Shown here: positions 45,708-54,598 of the stretch, piece by piece
Position numbering within the stretch: the first letter of the stretch is position 1
Layout of the letters: each line of letters opens with the position of its first letter
NCBI RefSeq assembly: GCF_003590795.1
Contig: NZ_QYUL01000004.1
Span: 248,001 to 312,000 of the forward strand
Length of the DNA stretch: 64,000 bases
Reading direction: 5' to 3'
Source of the DNA: Azospirillum cavernae
GTDB taxonomy: Bacteria > Pseudomonadota > Alphaproteobacteria > Azospirillales > Azospirillaceae
Position numbers and translations under genes: made by a program
Notes under the pieces: generated by a model
Database searches by the model: none
Told to the model about the DNA's origin: nothing
Seen by the model: the letters and a program-made list of their open reading frames with translations, nothing else

Positions 45708-46919
45708 ATGTCCAAGATCATGCGTTGGTTCATTTTGGCCATTTTGTTCGTCGCGCGAACCTGCATGGCGCTGGAGTTTCAAATTCTGGGGGCGCTGATT
45801 CCCTACGCCCGAGCGGATCTCGGGGTCGATTACGCGGCGTTGGGGCAGTTGATGGGGCTGTTCATGCTGCCCGGCATCCTGTTGGCGCTGCCCGCCGGGG
45901 TGCTCGCCAGCCGCTTTGGGCTGAAAGGGTTGGCGGTGTTCAGTCTGCTGTTGCTGGCGGCTGGCAGCCTTGTCTTTTCGCTCAGCCAGGATCACACCAC
46001 CGCCATGATCGGCCGCTTGGTCGGCGGGGCGGGCAACGCCTTGTTGAGCGTTCTGGTGTCCGCCATGGTGGCCGAATGGTTTCGCGACAAGGAACTGTCC
46101 ACCGCGCTCGCCATTGTCTTCATCAGTTGGCAATTCGGGCTGGCGACCGCCCTGGCCCTGTTCCCGGCGATCGCCGAAGTGGTGTCCTGGCGGTGGTCCT
46201 TCCACCTGACCACCTTCATCTGTCTGGTGGTCGCCATGCTGGTGGCGATGACCTATCGCTCCCCCGCCGGCGCCCTGGCGCCACGACGGGAGATGCCGAA
46301 CCTGCGGCGAATCCTGCAACGACAAAGCATCCTGCCGACCATCGCCGGGGTGATCTGGGCCTCCTACAACGTCGGGCAAGTCATCTTCCTGACCTACGCG
46401 CCCGGCCTGCTGGTTTCGACCGGGGGACTGTCAACCGGCGAGGCGTCGCGCACCGTCAGCGTCGCCATGTGGGTCGCCATGGTCAGCATGCCGCTGGGCG
46501 GCTTCGTCACAGATCGGGGCGGACGGCCGATGCTGCCGGTCATCGTCGGTTCGCTGGGGGCTGCGGCCTCGGGGTTGGCCTTCGCCATGGGGGCTAACCC
46601 GGTGGCGAGTTGCATCCTCACCGGCCTTTTCCTTGGTCTGCCTGCGGGCGGCATCCTGGCCATGCCGGCCCGCGCCGCCGCGCCATCGGACGTCGCTTGG
46701 TCGCTCGGCTGGTTCATGACCGTCTTCTACATCCTGGTGACGCTGTTCCAGATGCTGGCGGGCTTCGTCCGCGACGCGACGGGCAGCGATTTCACCACGG
46801 TGGTGATGGGCTGCGGCTTGCTGGCCGTCGCCGCCATCGGCCTTGTTCCTTACGAACTGACCCGCCGCGCCTTGCTGCGCCCCGCCTCCCCCCTCGCCCA
46901 AGCGGCGACCAGCCGCTGA
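45708..46919 (+). CDS. MFS transporter
   Basis: 403 residues with about 12 membrane segments. The loop 2-3 region reads GVLASRFGLKGLAVFSLLLL, a variant of the MFS GxLaDRxGRK signature. It resembles MFS permeases of the CynX/NarK-like size class. Its place inside the cluster suggests export of the product or uptake of the substrate. Start ATG at 45708, following a G-run. Confidence 0.88.
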   Translation: MSKIMRWFILAILFVARTCMALEFQILGALIPYARADLGVDYAALGQLMGLFMLPGILLALPAGVLASRFGLKGLAVFSLLLLAAGSLVFSLSQDHTTAMIGRLVGGAGNALLSVLVSAMVAEWFRDKELSTALAIVFISWQFGLATALALFPAIAEVVSWRWSFHLTTFICLVVAMLVAMTYRSPAGALAPRREMPNLRRILQRQSILPTIAGVIWASYNVGQVIFLTYAPGLLVSTGGLSTGEASRTVSVAMWVAMVSMPLGGFVTDRGGRPMLPVIVGSLGAAASGLAFAMGANPVASCILTGLFLGLPAGGILAMPARAAAPSDVAWSLGWFMTVFYILVTLFQMLAGFVRDATGSDFTTVVMGCGLLAVAAIGLVPYELTRRALLRPASPLAQAATSR

Positions 46920-46944
46920 GCGGCCTTCCAGGAGATTTCACGCC

Positions 46945-47709
46945 ATGAGCGTCTTGCAAGCCGCCGCCAAACGCGCGGTGATCGTCACCGGGGCCGGTCG
47001 CGGCATCGGCGCGGCCACCGCCCGCGCTCTGGCGGCGGATGGTTGGCCGGTGGTCGTCAACGACGTGACGGAGGACGCCGCCGAGGCCGTCGCCGCCGAG
47101 ATCCGCGCCGCCAACGGCGCCGCCACCGCCATCGTCGCCGATCTGGCGGAGGAGGCCGACATCCTGCGCCTGTTCGACGAATCGGCGCGTCGGTTGGGGC
47201 CGCTCGGCGGGCTGGTCAACAACGCCGGAATCACCGGCGGCTTCCGGCGGCTTCAGGATCTGGACGGCGACACCTTGTCCCGCGTGCTGCGGATCAACGT
47301 CTGGAGCGCCATGCTGTGCGCCCGCGAAGCCGTTCTTCGCCTGTCCCAGCGGCGTGGCGGGGCGGGCGGCGTGATCGTCAATCTGTCCTCCATCGCCGCG
47401 ACGCTGGGCGGCGGCGGGGAGTGGATCCATTACGCCGTCACCAAGGGCGCCATCAACAGCCTGACCATCGGGTTGGCCCGCGAAACGGCGCGGGAAGGCA
47501 TCCGGGTCAACGCGGTGGCCCCCGGCCTGATCGACACGCCGCTGCACGCGGCGGCGGGCGATCCCGGACGCGTGGAGCGCTTGGCGGACGGCGTCCCGAT
47601 GGGACGCCCCGGCACGGCGGCGGAGGTCGCGGCGGGCGTCGTCTGGCTGTTCTCCCCCGCCGCCGCCTATGTGACGGGGGCGGTTCTGCCCATTGGCGGC
47701 GGTCGCTGA
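46945..47709 (+). CDS. Short-chain dehydrogenase (FabG-like)
   Basis: 254 residues, AGGAG upstream of the ATG. RAVIVTGAGRGIGAATARAL, LVNNAGITGGF, Ser in VIVNLSSIAATLGGGG, YAVTK (catalytic Tyr/Lys), and the C-terminal AAGVVWLFSPAAAYVTGAVL typical of FabG-like oxidoreductases. Second SDR of the cluster; its role in the pathway is open. Confidence 0.9.
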   Translation: MSVLQAAAKRAVIVTGAGRGIGAATARALAADGWPVVVNDVTEDAAEAVAAEIRAANGAATAIVADLAEEADILRLFDESARRLGPLGGLVNNAGITGGFRRLQDLDGDTLSRVLRINVWSAMLCAREAVLRLSQRRGGAGGVIVNLSSIAATLGGGGEWIHYAVTKGAINSLTIGLARETAREGIRVNAVAPGLIDTPLHAAAGDPGRVERLADGVPMGRPGTAAEVAAGVVWLFSPAAAYVTGAVLPIGGGR

Positions 47710-47768
47710 GCGGCTCCCTCCCGTCTTCACTGTCGGTTTTCCTTGTCCTTCCGAACGGATCTGACGCC

Positions 47769-49109
47769 ATGACGTCGCCCAACAGACTGAGCTTCGCCCG
47801 CCCGGACGACGGCGCCCTGGACGCGCTTTGGATGCCCTTCACAGCCAACCGCCATTTCAAAGCGTCGCCCCGCCTGCTGGCGACGGCGGAGGGCATGAGC
47901 TACACGACGCCGGAAGGGCACCGGATTCTGGATGGAACCGCAGGGTTGTGGTGCGTGAACGCCGGGCATGGCCGACGCGAGATCGCCGACGCGATTCACC
48001 GTCAGGCCTGCGCGCTCGATTACGCGTCGACCTTCCAAGTCGGCCATTCCGGCGCCTTTTCGCTGGCCCGGCGGTTGGCGGCCCTGCTGCCGGGCGACCT
48101 TGACCGCGTGTTCTTCACCAACTCCGGGTCGGAGGCGGTGGACACCGCGTTGAAGATCGCCATCGCCTATCACCAACGGCGCGGCGAAGGGCAGCGCACC
48201 CGTCTGATCGGGCGCGAACGCGGGTATCACGGCGTTGGGTTCGGCGGCGTCACGGTCGGGGGCGTCGTCGCCAACCGCCGTGATTTCGGCCCGCTGTTGC
48301 CCGGCGCGGATCATCTGCCCCACACCTACGACCGCAACCGTCAAGCGTTCTCCCGTGGCCAACCGGACTGGGGCGGCCATCGGGCCGAAGCTCTGGAGCG
48401 TCTGGTCGCGCTGCACGGCGCCTCGACCATCGCGGCGGTGATCGTCGAACCCGTGGCGACCTCTGCCGGCGTGCTCGCCCCGCCGGTGGGCTATCTGGAA
48501 CGGCTGCGCGGGATCTGCGACGCCCACGGCATTTTGCTCATCTTCGACGAAGTGGTGAGCGGCTTTGGCCGGATGGGCGCCCCCTTCGCCGCCGAACGCT
48601 TCAACGTTCTGCCCGACATGGTGGTCTGCGCCAAGGGATTGACCAACGGCGTCGTTCCCATGGGCGCCGTGGCCGTCCGGCGACCGATCCACGATCATTT
48701 CATGCAAGGGCCGGACACGGCGGTGGAGCTGTTCCACGGCTACACCTATTCCGGCCATCCGGTCGCCGCCGCCGCCGGTCACGCCACGCTCGACATCTAT
48801 GAGCGGGAGGGGTTGCTGAGCCGGGTCTCTTTGATCGCCGATCAATGGGCGGACGCCGTCCACGCCTTGCGTGGATCGCCTCATGTGGCCGACATCCGCA
48901 GCATTGGTTTGGTCGCAGGCATCGACATCGAACCCGCCGCCGGGCGCGCCGCGCCGGGCGCGTTCGACGTCTTCACCCGGTGCTTTGAACGCGGCCTTTT
49001 GGTTCGCGCCGCTGGCGATTGCATCACCCTGTCGCCGCCATTGATCGTTCAATCAGCGGAAATCGCCCAGATCACCGGGATTTTGGCGGAGGTTCTGGCC
49101 TCGTTCTGA
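47769..49109 (+). CDS. Class III PLP aminotransferase (omega-aminotransferase type)
   Basis: 446 residues, standard for beta-alanine:pyruvate / omega-aminotransferases. LDALWMPFTANRHFKASPRL is typical of that group; FFTNSGSEAVDTALKIA binds PLP phosphate; ILLIFDEVVSGFGRMG holds the Asp that contacts the PLP ring nitrogen; Lys in VVCAKGLTNGVVPMGAV is the Schiff-base lysine. Next to a reductase-ending NRPS it probably converts the aldehyde to a primary amine, as class III enzymes do in myxochelin-type pathways (MxcL precedent). The last 38 nt overlap the end of the luxR-type gene on the other strand. Confidence 0.9.
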   Translation: MTSPNRLSFARPDDGALDALWMPFTANRHFKASPRLLATAEGMSYTTPEGHRILDGTAGLWCVNAGHGRREIADAIHRQACALDYASTFQVGHSGAFSLARRLAALLPGDLDRVFFTNSGSEAVDTALKIAIAYHQRRGEGQRTRLIGRERGYHGVGFGGVTVGGVVANRRDFGPLLPGADHLPHTYDRNRQAFSRGQPDWGGHRAEALERLVALHGASTIAAVIVEPVATSAGVLAPPVGYLERLRGICDAHGILLIFDEVVSGFGRMGAPFAAERFNVLPDMVVCAKGLTNGVVPMGAVAVRRPIHDHFMQGPDTAVELFHGYTYSGHPVAAAAGHATLDIYEREGLLSRVSLIADQWADAVHALRGSPHVADIRSIGLVAGIDIEPAAGRAAPGAFDVFTRCFERGLLVRAAGDCITLSPPLIVQSAEIAQITGILAEVLASF

Positions 49110-49866
49110 CCGATTGCGCGGCGGGCTGGTCAAGACAGACCACCCGCTCCAACAGGTCGTCGGGAAAGCGGACGGCATGGCCGTTCAGAAGCGCTTTTCC
49201 GATGGCTTGGCTGCGGTTGCGGCAATCCATCTTTCGCAGGATGTTCCCGACATGGAAGTCCGTCGTTCGTTCGGTGATCCCCAGGATCTTGCCGATTTCC
49301 CACGATGTTTTTCCCTGAATCATCCATGTCAAACACTCGCGTTCCCGCTCTGACAGAAGGCGGGTCGCGTCCGCCGCCGGAGCGGTCAGGCAGGTGTAGA
49401 CGTAGGGCGACATCACCTGAAGCAGACACAGAATCCGCTCGATGTCCCGATCGTGCAAACGCCCATGGCGGACCGTGAAGCACAGCACGGCCTTGCCGCC
49501 GTCGCCGCCATGGATCCCCAGCATGCCCCCATCGGACAGAAGAAGGTCGTCGCCGCCCGCCAAGGGAAGTTTCGTCGCCGGAACCGGCAGGACCAGATCC
49601 GCCATAGCGCTCCACACCAGCGGTCGGGCATCCTCCAGCGCGCGGTGAAGCAGGCCGACGCCCTCGCAAGGACCGCCTGAAGCGCTCCGTTTGTCGTCCC
49701 TGAAATTTGACAGAATGTAATTGGCGAAGCGATTCGACGCCTGCGGGACGCAGGCCAGATGGATGAAATGGTCCAAACCCAGTTCGTGACACAGATCGGT
49801 CGAAAGTTGATGGGCGTCATGGAGCGTCTTGACCGCTCTGCATCGTGCGATCCAATCGCTCGGCAT
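49072..49866 (-). CDS. LuxR-family transcriptional regulator (solo, divergent ligand domain)
   Basis: 264 residues; AAGGGAAAA before the ATG. N-terminal autoinducer-binding-type domain (about 10-160) and C-terminal LuxR HTH (about 172-235: LSERERECLTWMIQGKTSWE, then IGKILGITERTTDFHVGNIL). In the pocket, the usual WxxxY and DP residues seem changed (NYILSNFRDD; GGPCEG), while Trp in PLVW is kept, so it may bind something other than an acyl-homoserine lactone. No luxI gene is in the window. It is convergent with the NRPS cluster and probably controls it. Confidence 0.88.
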   Translation of the reverse strand: MPSDWIARCRAVKTLHDAHQLSTDLCHELGLDHFIHLACVPQASNRFANYILSNFRDDKRSASGGPCEGVGLLHRALEDARPLVWSAMADLVLPVPATKLPLAGGDDLLLSDGGMLGIHGGDGGKAVLCFTVRHGRLHDRDIERILCLLQVMSPYVYTCLTAPAADATRLLSERERECLTWMIQGKTSWEIGKILGITERTTDFHVGNILRKMDCRNRSQAIGKALLNGHAVRFPDDLLERVVCLDQPAAQSVRTRPEPPPKSR

Positions 49867-50210
49867 GCTTTTCCCTTTGAAATAATTTTACTTTGATTCC
49901 ATCAGCCGATGGAGAAAATGAATCCATAAAAATTGAATAAGCCAAATAAAATAATCAGTCAATAATTAGAACATCATATTACAATTGTTATAAAATACAT
50001 ACATGAGAAATCAAGACGTACGGTGTTTTCATTTAAAATTATTGGCGATTAACACACTATAGACTTCTGAAATGAACGCCGGAATTGGTGGGCGTTGCAC
50101 CGGTTGGCGGCGGACGGAAAAAGAGGATTCCCTTGAAAGCTTTGTCGAGCACGCCGCTGTCTCTGAGGCGCCCCAGGCGTTTTCCAAGGATCCGCAAGGG
50201 TCGGTTCGGC
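49867..50210. other. 344-bp AT-rich gap with candidate operator
   Basis: No gene. Positions about 49870-50060 are very AT-rich. A near-palindrome TATTACAATTGTTATA (49977-49992, one mismatched pair) lies 110 nt upstream of the luxR-type start and could be a binding site for that regulator. From about 50060 to 50210 base use returns to GC-rich; no clear terminator for the soxH-like gene was found. Confidence 0.45.
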
Positions 50211-51221
50211 TCAAAAATCCGCCTGTTCAGCCTCCAGATAGGCGAGGCTGATGTATTTGCCGATGTTGTTGTCCCACCCCTTGGTCTCGGCGGCGCGGGA
50301 CGCGACGCGCGGATCGGCGAGCGCCGCCGCCTTCGCCGCCTCGATGGAGCGACCGGCCTTCACGGCGGCGGCGCAGGGTTCATAGATGCCTTCAAACAGG
50401 GCGCGCTGCCAAGCGGGCACGCCGGGACCGGGTTCGCCATGGGCGGGCAGCCAGATGCGGGTGTCGCTGTCGGTTCGCAGCCGGTCCATGGTCTCGAAGG
50501 TTCCAAGGTAAGAGCCGTCGTCCATGTTGGCGATGCGCCGGTCCATCATCACGTCGCCGACGCACATGACCCCATCCTCGACCACCGCGACCGACAGATC
50601 GGATGGCGTGTGGGCGCGCCCGTAATGGTGCAGCCGCAGCCGGACGTCGCCAAGCGACAGCTCGTCACCATGGGCAGCGTCGCGGTTGGGGGCGACGATC
50701 CGGGTGCCGACGGAGGCCTGGGCCGTCCATTTCACCATGGCGCTCCGCCAAGCGTCGCCTTCCACCCCCAAAATCGCCGCGCGCGTCGCGGGCAAGGCGT
50801 AGCGCGGCAAATCTTCGCCGAACGCCTCGGCGAAGGCGTGGTTCCCCAGCCAATGATCGCCGTGGTAATGCGTGTTGACGATGCCGACCACCGGCTTTTT
50901 CGTGACGGCGCGCAGCATGCGGATCGCCATCTCGCCGATCTGGAGCGAGGCGCCGGAATCAACGACGATCACGCCCTCGCGCCCGATGACAAAGGTGATG
51001 TTCGCCATCATCCCTTGGTTTTGGGGCGTCGGAAAGCCGTCCGGCGCCTGGATGATCCAGACATGCGGGCTGACCTGAACCAAGGGCCGATCCGCCACCG
51101 GCGGCCCCTTGACGAAGGCCTCGACCCCGGCGGCGAAGGCGCGAACCGCCGGCAATTCCGGCAGGGCGGCCAGAAGGGCGGCTCCACCGGCGAGCAAGTG
51201 GCGGCGTGACGGATGAAACAT
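50211..51221 (-). CDS. soxH: SoxH-like metallo-beta-lactamase-fold hydrolase
   Basis: 336 residues from the ATG at 51221 (GGGAGA 5 nt upstream). A twin-arginine-like leader (SRRHLLAGGAALLAALP) and a metallo-beta-lactamase fold with VNTHYHGDHWLGN (HxHxDH zinc site), His in YGRAHTPSDL and His near the end (WLPAHGEPGP). SoxH-type proteins are common in sox loci; their reaction is not established. Last gene of the sox series. Confidence 0.82.
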   Translation of the reverse strand: MFHPSRRHLLAGGAALLAALPELPAVRAFAAGVEAFVKGPPVADRPLVQVSPHVWIIQAPDGFPTPQNQGMMANITFVIGREGVIVVDSGASLQIGEMAIRMLRAVTKKPVVGIVNTHYHGDHWLGNHAFAEAFGEDLPRYALPATRAAILGVEGDAWRSAMVKWTAQASVGTRIVAPNRDAAHGDELSLGDVRLRLHHYGRAHTPSDLSVAVVEDGVMCVGDVMMDRRIANMDDGSYLGTFETMDRLRTDSDTRIWLPAHGEPGPGVPAWQRALFEGIYEPCAAAVKAGRSIEAAKAAALADPRVASRAAETKGWDNNIGKYISLAYLEAEQADF

Positions 51222-51238
51222 GCGAGTCTCCCGGACAA

Positions 51239-52345
51239 TCATTGCGCCGCGACCGGCGGGGTGGCGGGGGCAGGAACGGAACGGACGCGCGCCGGTCGGT
51301 CGATCACCCGGTCGGTCAGCACGGCGCCGATCCACATCGACCACAGCACGAGCCACGCGGTCAGCACGAAGATCGAGGCCCCGGACACGCCCGCGCCAAT
51401 CGCGCAGCCGCCCGCCAGGACGCTGCCGAACCCCATCAGACAACCGCCGATGATGTGGCGCCGCATGGTGGAACCGTCGTTGAAGCCCTCCAGCTTCAGC
51501 CCGCCCCCGGCCAGACCGGCCAGGAAGGCGCCCAGCGCCACGCCGGGGATCAGCCCGGTGTCGAACCCCCAACGCGCGCCCGGCGGCGACAGCACCAGCA
51601 TCAGGAAATCGGCGGACGGCGCGGTGAAGCTCAGGGAATGGATCGGCGCCGGGTCGAAGGCGGCGGCGGCGCTGCGCCAGGTGAACCACCACGCGGCGGC
51701 GACGGTCAAGCCGACGCCCACCGCCCCCAACCAGAACCAACCCGACAGGCGGTTGCGCCGGGCGATCACGGCGCCGGCGGCCAGCCAAACCAACGCGAAC
51801 AGCAACGCCCCGTCATGCCCGACGCCCGCCACCGCCAACAGGTCACGCTGCGCGCTGCTGACCGTCCACCAGCCGTTGATCGCCTCGCGCGTTGGCGACA
51901 GGACGCCGCGCAGCGCCGCTTGCGCCATCACCGCGAACACCAGCCCCGACAGCAGCGCCCGCAAATTGCCGGTGGCCGCCAGAACCAGCATGCGGCTGGC
52001 GCAGGCGCGGGTCAGCGTCATGCCGCAGCCGAACATCAGGCCGCCGATCACCGCGCCCGACAGGCTGCCGGGGTTGTTGAGCTGGCGGACGGCGCCGGTG
52101 TCGAACAGGCCGAGCAGGATCAACCCCTGCGTGGCGATCAACGCGGTGGAGAAGGCGAGCAGCCACACCGCCAGCCGTTCGCCCAGCCGTCCGTGCGCGA
52201 CCTCCAGCGTCGAGGCGCGCAGGCAAAAGCCGGAGCGCTGGGCGAAAGCCCCGAACAGCGCGCCGATCAACAGACCGCCCAGCGCCAGAAAGCGCTCCTC
52301 GCCCAACGCGTCCATCAGACCGTCGATGGTGATGGCGAAGCCCAT
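51239..52345 (-). CDS. soxT: YeeE/YedE-type thiosulfate transporter (SoxT-like)
   Basis: 368 residues, about nine membrane segments. Two half-repeats carry the conserved Cys motifs of the YeeE/TsuA family: FAQRSGFCLRAS, GCGMTLTRACASRM and GGCLMGFGSVLAGGCAIGAG. YeeE homologues carry thiosulfate into the cytoplasm (established for TsuA). In a sox locus it is the usual SoxT. It follows the DsrE-like gene by 13 nt. Confidence 0.9.
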   Translation of the reverse strand: MGFAITIDGLMDALGEERFLALGGLLIGALFGAFAQRSGFCLRASTLEVAHGRLGERLAVWLLAFSTALIATQGLILLGLFDTGAVRQLNNPGSLSGAVIGGLMFGCGMTLTRACASRMLVLAATGNLRALLSGLVFAVMAQAALRGVLSPTREAINGWWTVSSAQRDLLAVAGVGHDGALLFALVWLAAGAVIARRNRLSGWFWLGAVGVGLTVAAAWWFTWRSAAAAFDPAPIHSLSFTAPSADFLMLVLSPPGARWGFDTGLIPGVALGAFLAGLAGGGLKLEGFNDGSTMRRHIIGGCLMGFGSVLAGGCAIGAGVSGASIFVLTAWLVLWSMWIGAVLTDRVIDRPARVRSVPAPATPPVAAQ

Positions 52346-52358
52346 GGCGTCAGCCTTT

Positions 52359-52799
52359 TCAGGGTTTGATGTAGGCGTAACGCTCGCGCGTTTGCAATTC
52401 GGTGATGCGCGCCACGCCGGACGGGGTGAATTCCGCCTCCATCACGAACTGATCCTTGGTCAGGTTGCGCCGCTTCATCGTGATCTCGCACACCTCGAAA
52501 CGGACGCCGCGCCCCTTGAGGTCGGAGATCAACGACCCGTAATCGATGTTGTTCTTCTGGTCGCGCGCGTCCTCCATCAGCAGATCCACCCCTTCGGCGT
52601 GGGTGACGACAAGGATCTCGGTCTTCGGCGCGACGTCCAAATGGTTGCGGATGTTGCGCAGGGCCTTGGTTCCCTGCTCCGCCGCGTTGTCGATGTGGTA
52701 GACCACCTTGTCCTGGGCCAAGGCCGGGACGGACGCCACCGCGCCGAACAGCAACAGCGCGGGCAGCAGCAGGGTGGCGAAGCGACGGCGGATGCTCAT
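52359..52799 (-). CDS. Exported DsrE-family protein of sox locus
   Basis: 146 residues. Signal peptide about 1-28 (LLLPALLLFGAVASVPALA). The mature part has a DsrE/F-like fold: KVVYHIDNAAEQGTKALRNI, ILVVTHAEGVDLLMEDA and a Cys in VRFEVCEITMKRRN that aligns with the sulfur-carrying position of DsrE proteins. It probably binds or shuttles sulfur in the periplasm (inference). Confidence 0.8.
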   Translation of the reverse strand: MSIRRRFATLLLPALLLFGAVASVPALAQDKVVYHIDNAAEQGTKALRNIRNHLDVAPKTEILVVTHAEGVDLLMEDARDQKNNIDYGSLISDLKGRGVRFEVCEITMKRRNLTKDQFVMEAEFTPSGVARITELQTRERYAYIKP

Positions 52800-52876
52800 G
52801 GCGGCGGTCTTTCCATCGGTTCAGGGCGGCGTTCTTCGGGGCGGCGTTTCAGGCGGCGTTCAGGGATGACGCGCCG

Positions 52877-54598
52877 TCAGACGGCAAGGCCGGGGTTGCC
52901 GTCCACGCCCTTCAGCGTCGGCAGATTGAGACGGGGCGGCGCGATGATCTTGCGGGCGCGCAGGTTGCGGGCGACCAGATCCCAAATCGGCTCGCCGCCC
53001 GCCGTCTTGGCCTCTTCGGCGACGGGCGCCCAGCCCGCGACCTTGTAGGTCTTCGACGCCTCCAGCGGTTTGCCGTTCAGCGTCATGTCCTGAATGCGTT
53101 GTCCCGCCGCCGCCGTGGGATCGCAGGCGTAGGACAGGCCGCCGACGCGCACCATGTCGCCGCCCTGCTGGTAATAGGGGTCGGGGTTGAACAGATTGTC
53201 GCAGACATCCTCCAGCACCGTCTTGATCTGCGCGCCGGACAGGTTGCTGAGCGTCACATAGGGGTAGGTGATGGCGGTCTGGTCCAGCAGGGATTCCATG
53301 GTGATCGGCTGGCCGGGCAACAGGCTGGCGCCCCAGCGGAAGCCCGGCGAGAAGGCGATTTCCGCGTCCTTCTCCGCCATCAGCGCGTCGAGGATCACCT
53401 GGTCGAAGCTGCCGTTGAAGTTGCCGCGCCGGTACAGCGTGGCGTCCGTCACCGCCAAAACCTCGCCCAATGTCGCCTCGTAGGGGGCGCGCACGCGGGT
53501 GATGAGCGCGTCCATCTCCGGGTCGGCGGGCAACAGGTCGGCGAAGACCGGCATCAAGCGGTAGCGGAAATCGGCGACCCGCCCGCCGCTCACCGCCAGA
53601 TCGAGCACGCCAAGGAACTTGCCGTTGGACCCGGCGTTCGTGACCAGCGTCTTGCCGCCGGGGTTGGCGACGACGCTGGGCGCCGGCATGCCGTCATGGG
53701 TGTGGCCGCCGAGGATCGCGTCAACGCCGCTGACCCGCGAGGCCATCTTCAGATCAACGTCCATGCCGTTGTGCGACAGCACGACCACCACCGCCGCCCC
53801 GGCGGCGCGGGCGGCGTCAACCGTCTTTTGCATGTCCTCTTCGCGGATGCCAAAGGTCCAGTCGGCGACCATGTAGCGCGGGTTGGCGATCGGCGTGTAG
53901 GGAAAGGCTTGGCCGATCACCGCCACCTTGACGCCGTTCACCGCGCGCATCGTGTAGGGCTTGAACACGTCGTCGCCGAAATCGGCGCTTTTGATGTTCT
54001 GGGCGACGATCTCGATGTGACCGGCGAAGTCCTTTTCCGCGACCTCGCGCACGCGGTCCTGGCCGTAGGTGCATTCCCAATGCAGAGTCATGACGTCGAC
54101 GCCCAGCAGCTTGGCGGCCTCCACCATGTCTTGCCCCTGGGTCCAAAGCGCGGTGCCCGACCCTTGCCAGGTGTCGCCGCCGTCCAGCAGCAGCGCGCCC
54201 GGACGGTTGGCCCGCACCCGCTTGACCAGCGTCGCCAGATGGGCGAAGCCGCCGACCTTGCCGTACAGACCGGCCAGCCGCTCGAAATCAAGGAAGGTGA
54301 AGGCGTGCGCGGCGCGGCTGCCGGGGGCGATGCGGAAATGCTCCAGCAGCGACGGTCCCACCAGATGCGGCGCCCGCCCGGCCATGCCCGCGATCCCGAG
54401 ATTGACGCTCGGCTCCCGGAAATGAATCGGCTTGAGCTGGGCGTGGCAGTCGGTGATGTGCAGCAGCGAGACGTCGCCGAAAGCTGGCGCGTCGTAGAAG
54501 GACTCAGCCGCCGTTTGGGCGCGCGCCAGACTGGCGGGCAGCAGCAGACCGGCGGCGTTGGCGGCGGCCAGGACGTTGAGGAACTCGCGACGGTTCAT
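52877..54598 (-). CDS. soxB: SoxB thiosulfohydrolase
   Basis: 573 residues, typical SoxB. Leader with RREFLNVLAAANAAGLLLPA (Tat-like). Di-manganese site: LLHITDCHAQLKPIHFREPS, LLLDGGDTWQGSGTA, VVLSHNGMDVDLKMAS and DAILGGHTHDGM. It hydrolyses the terminal sulfone from SoxY-bound cysteine S-thiosulfonate, releasing sulfate. ATG overlaps the soxX stop. Confidence 0.97.
   Translation of the reverse strand: MNRREFLNVLAAANAAGLLLPASLARAQTAAESFYDAPAFGDVSLLHITDCHAQLKPIHFREPSVNLGIAGMAGRAPHLVGPSLLEHFRIAPGSRAAHAFTFLDFERLAGLYGKVGGFAHLATLVKRVRANRPGALLLDGGDTWQGSGTALWTQGQDMVEAAKLLGVDVMTLHWECTYGQDRVREVAEKDFAGHIEIVAQNIKSADFGDDVFKPYTMRAVNGVKVAVIGQAFPYTPIANPRYMVADWTFGIREEDMQKTVDAARAAGAAVVVVLSHNGMDVDLKMASRVSGVDAILGGHTHDGMPAPSVVANPGGKTLVTNAGSNGKFLGVLDLAVSGGRVADFRYRLMPVFADLLPADPEMDALITRVRAPYEATLGEVLAVTDATLYRRGNFNGSFDQVILDALMAEKDAEIAFSPGFRWGASLLPGQPITMESLLDQTAITYPYVTLSNLSGAQIKTVLEDVCDNLFNPDPYYQQGGDMVRVGGLSYACDPTAAAGQRIQDMTLNGKPLEASKTYKVAGWAPVAEEAKTAGGEPIWDLVARNLRARKIIAPPRLNLPTLKGVDGNPGLAV

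Noticed and set aside
50029..50214. 61-codon minus-strand frame right of the luxR-type gene
   Set aside because: No motif or ribosome site; it overlaps the end of the soxH-like gene and the AT-rich gap.
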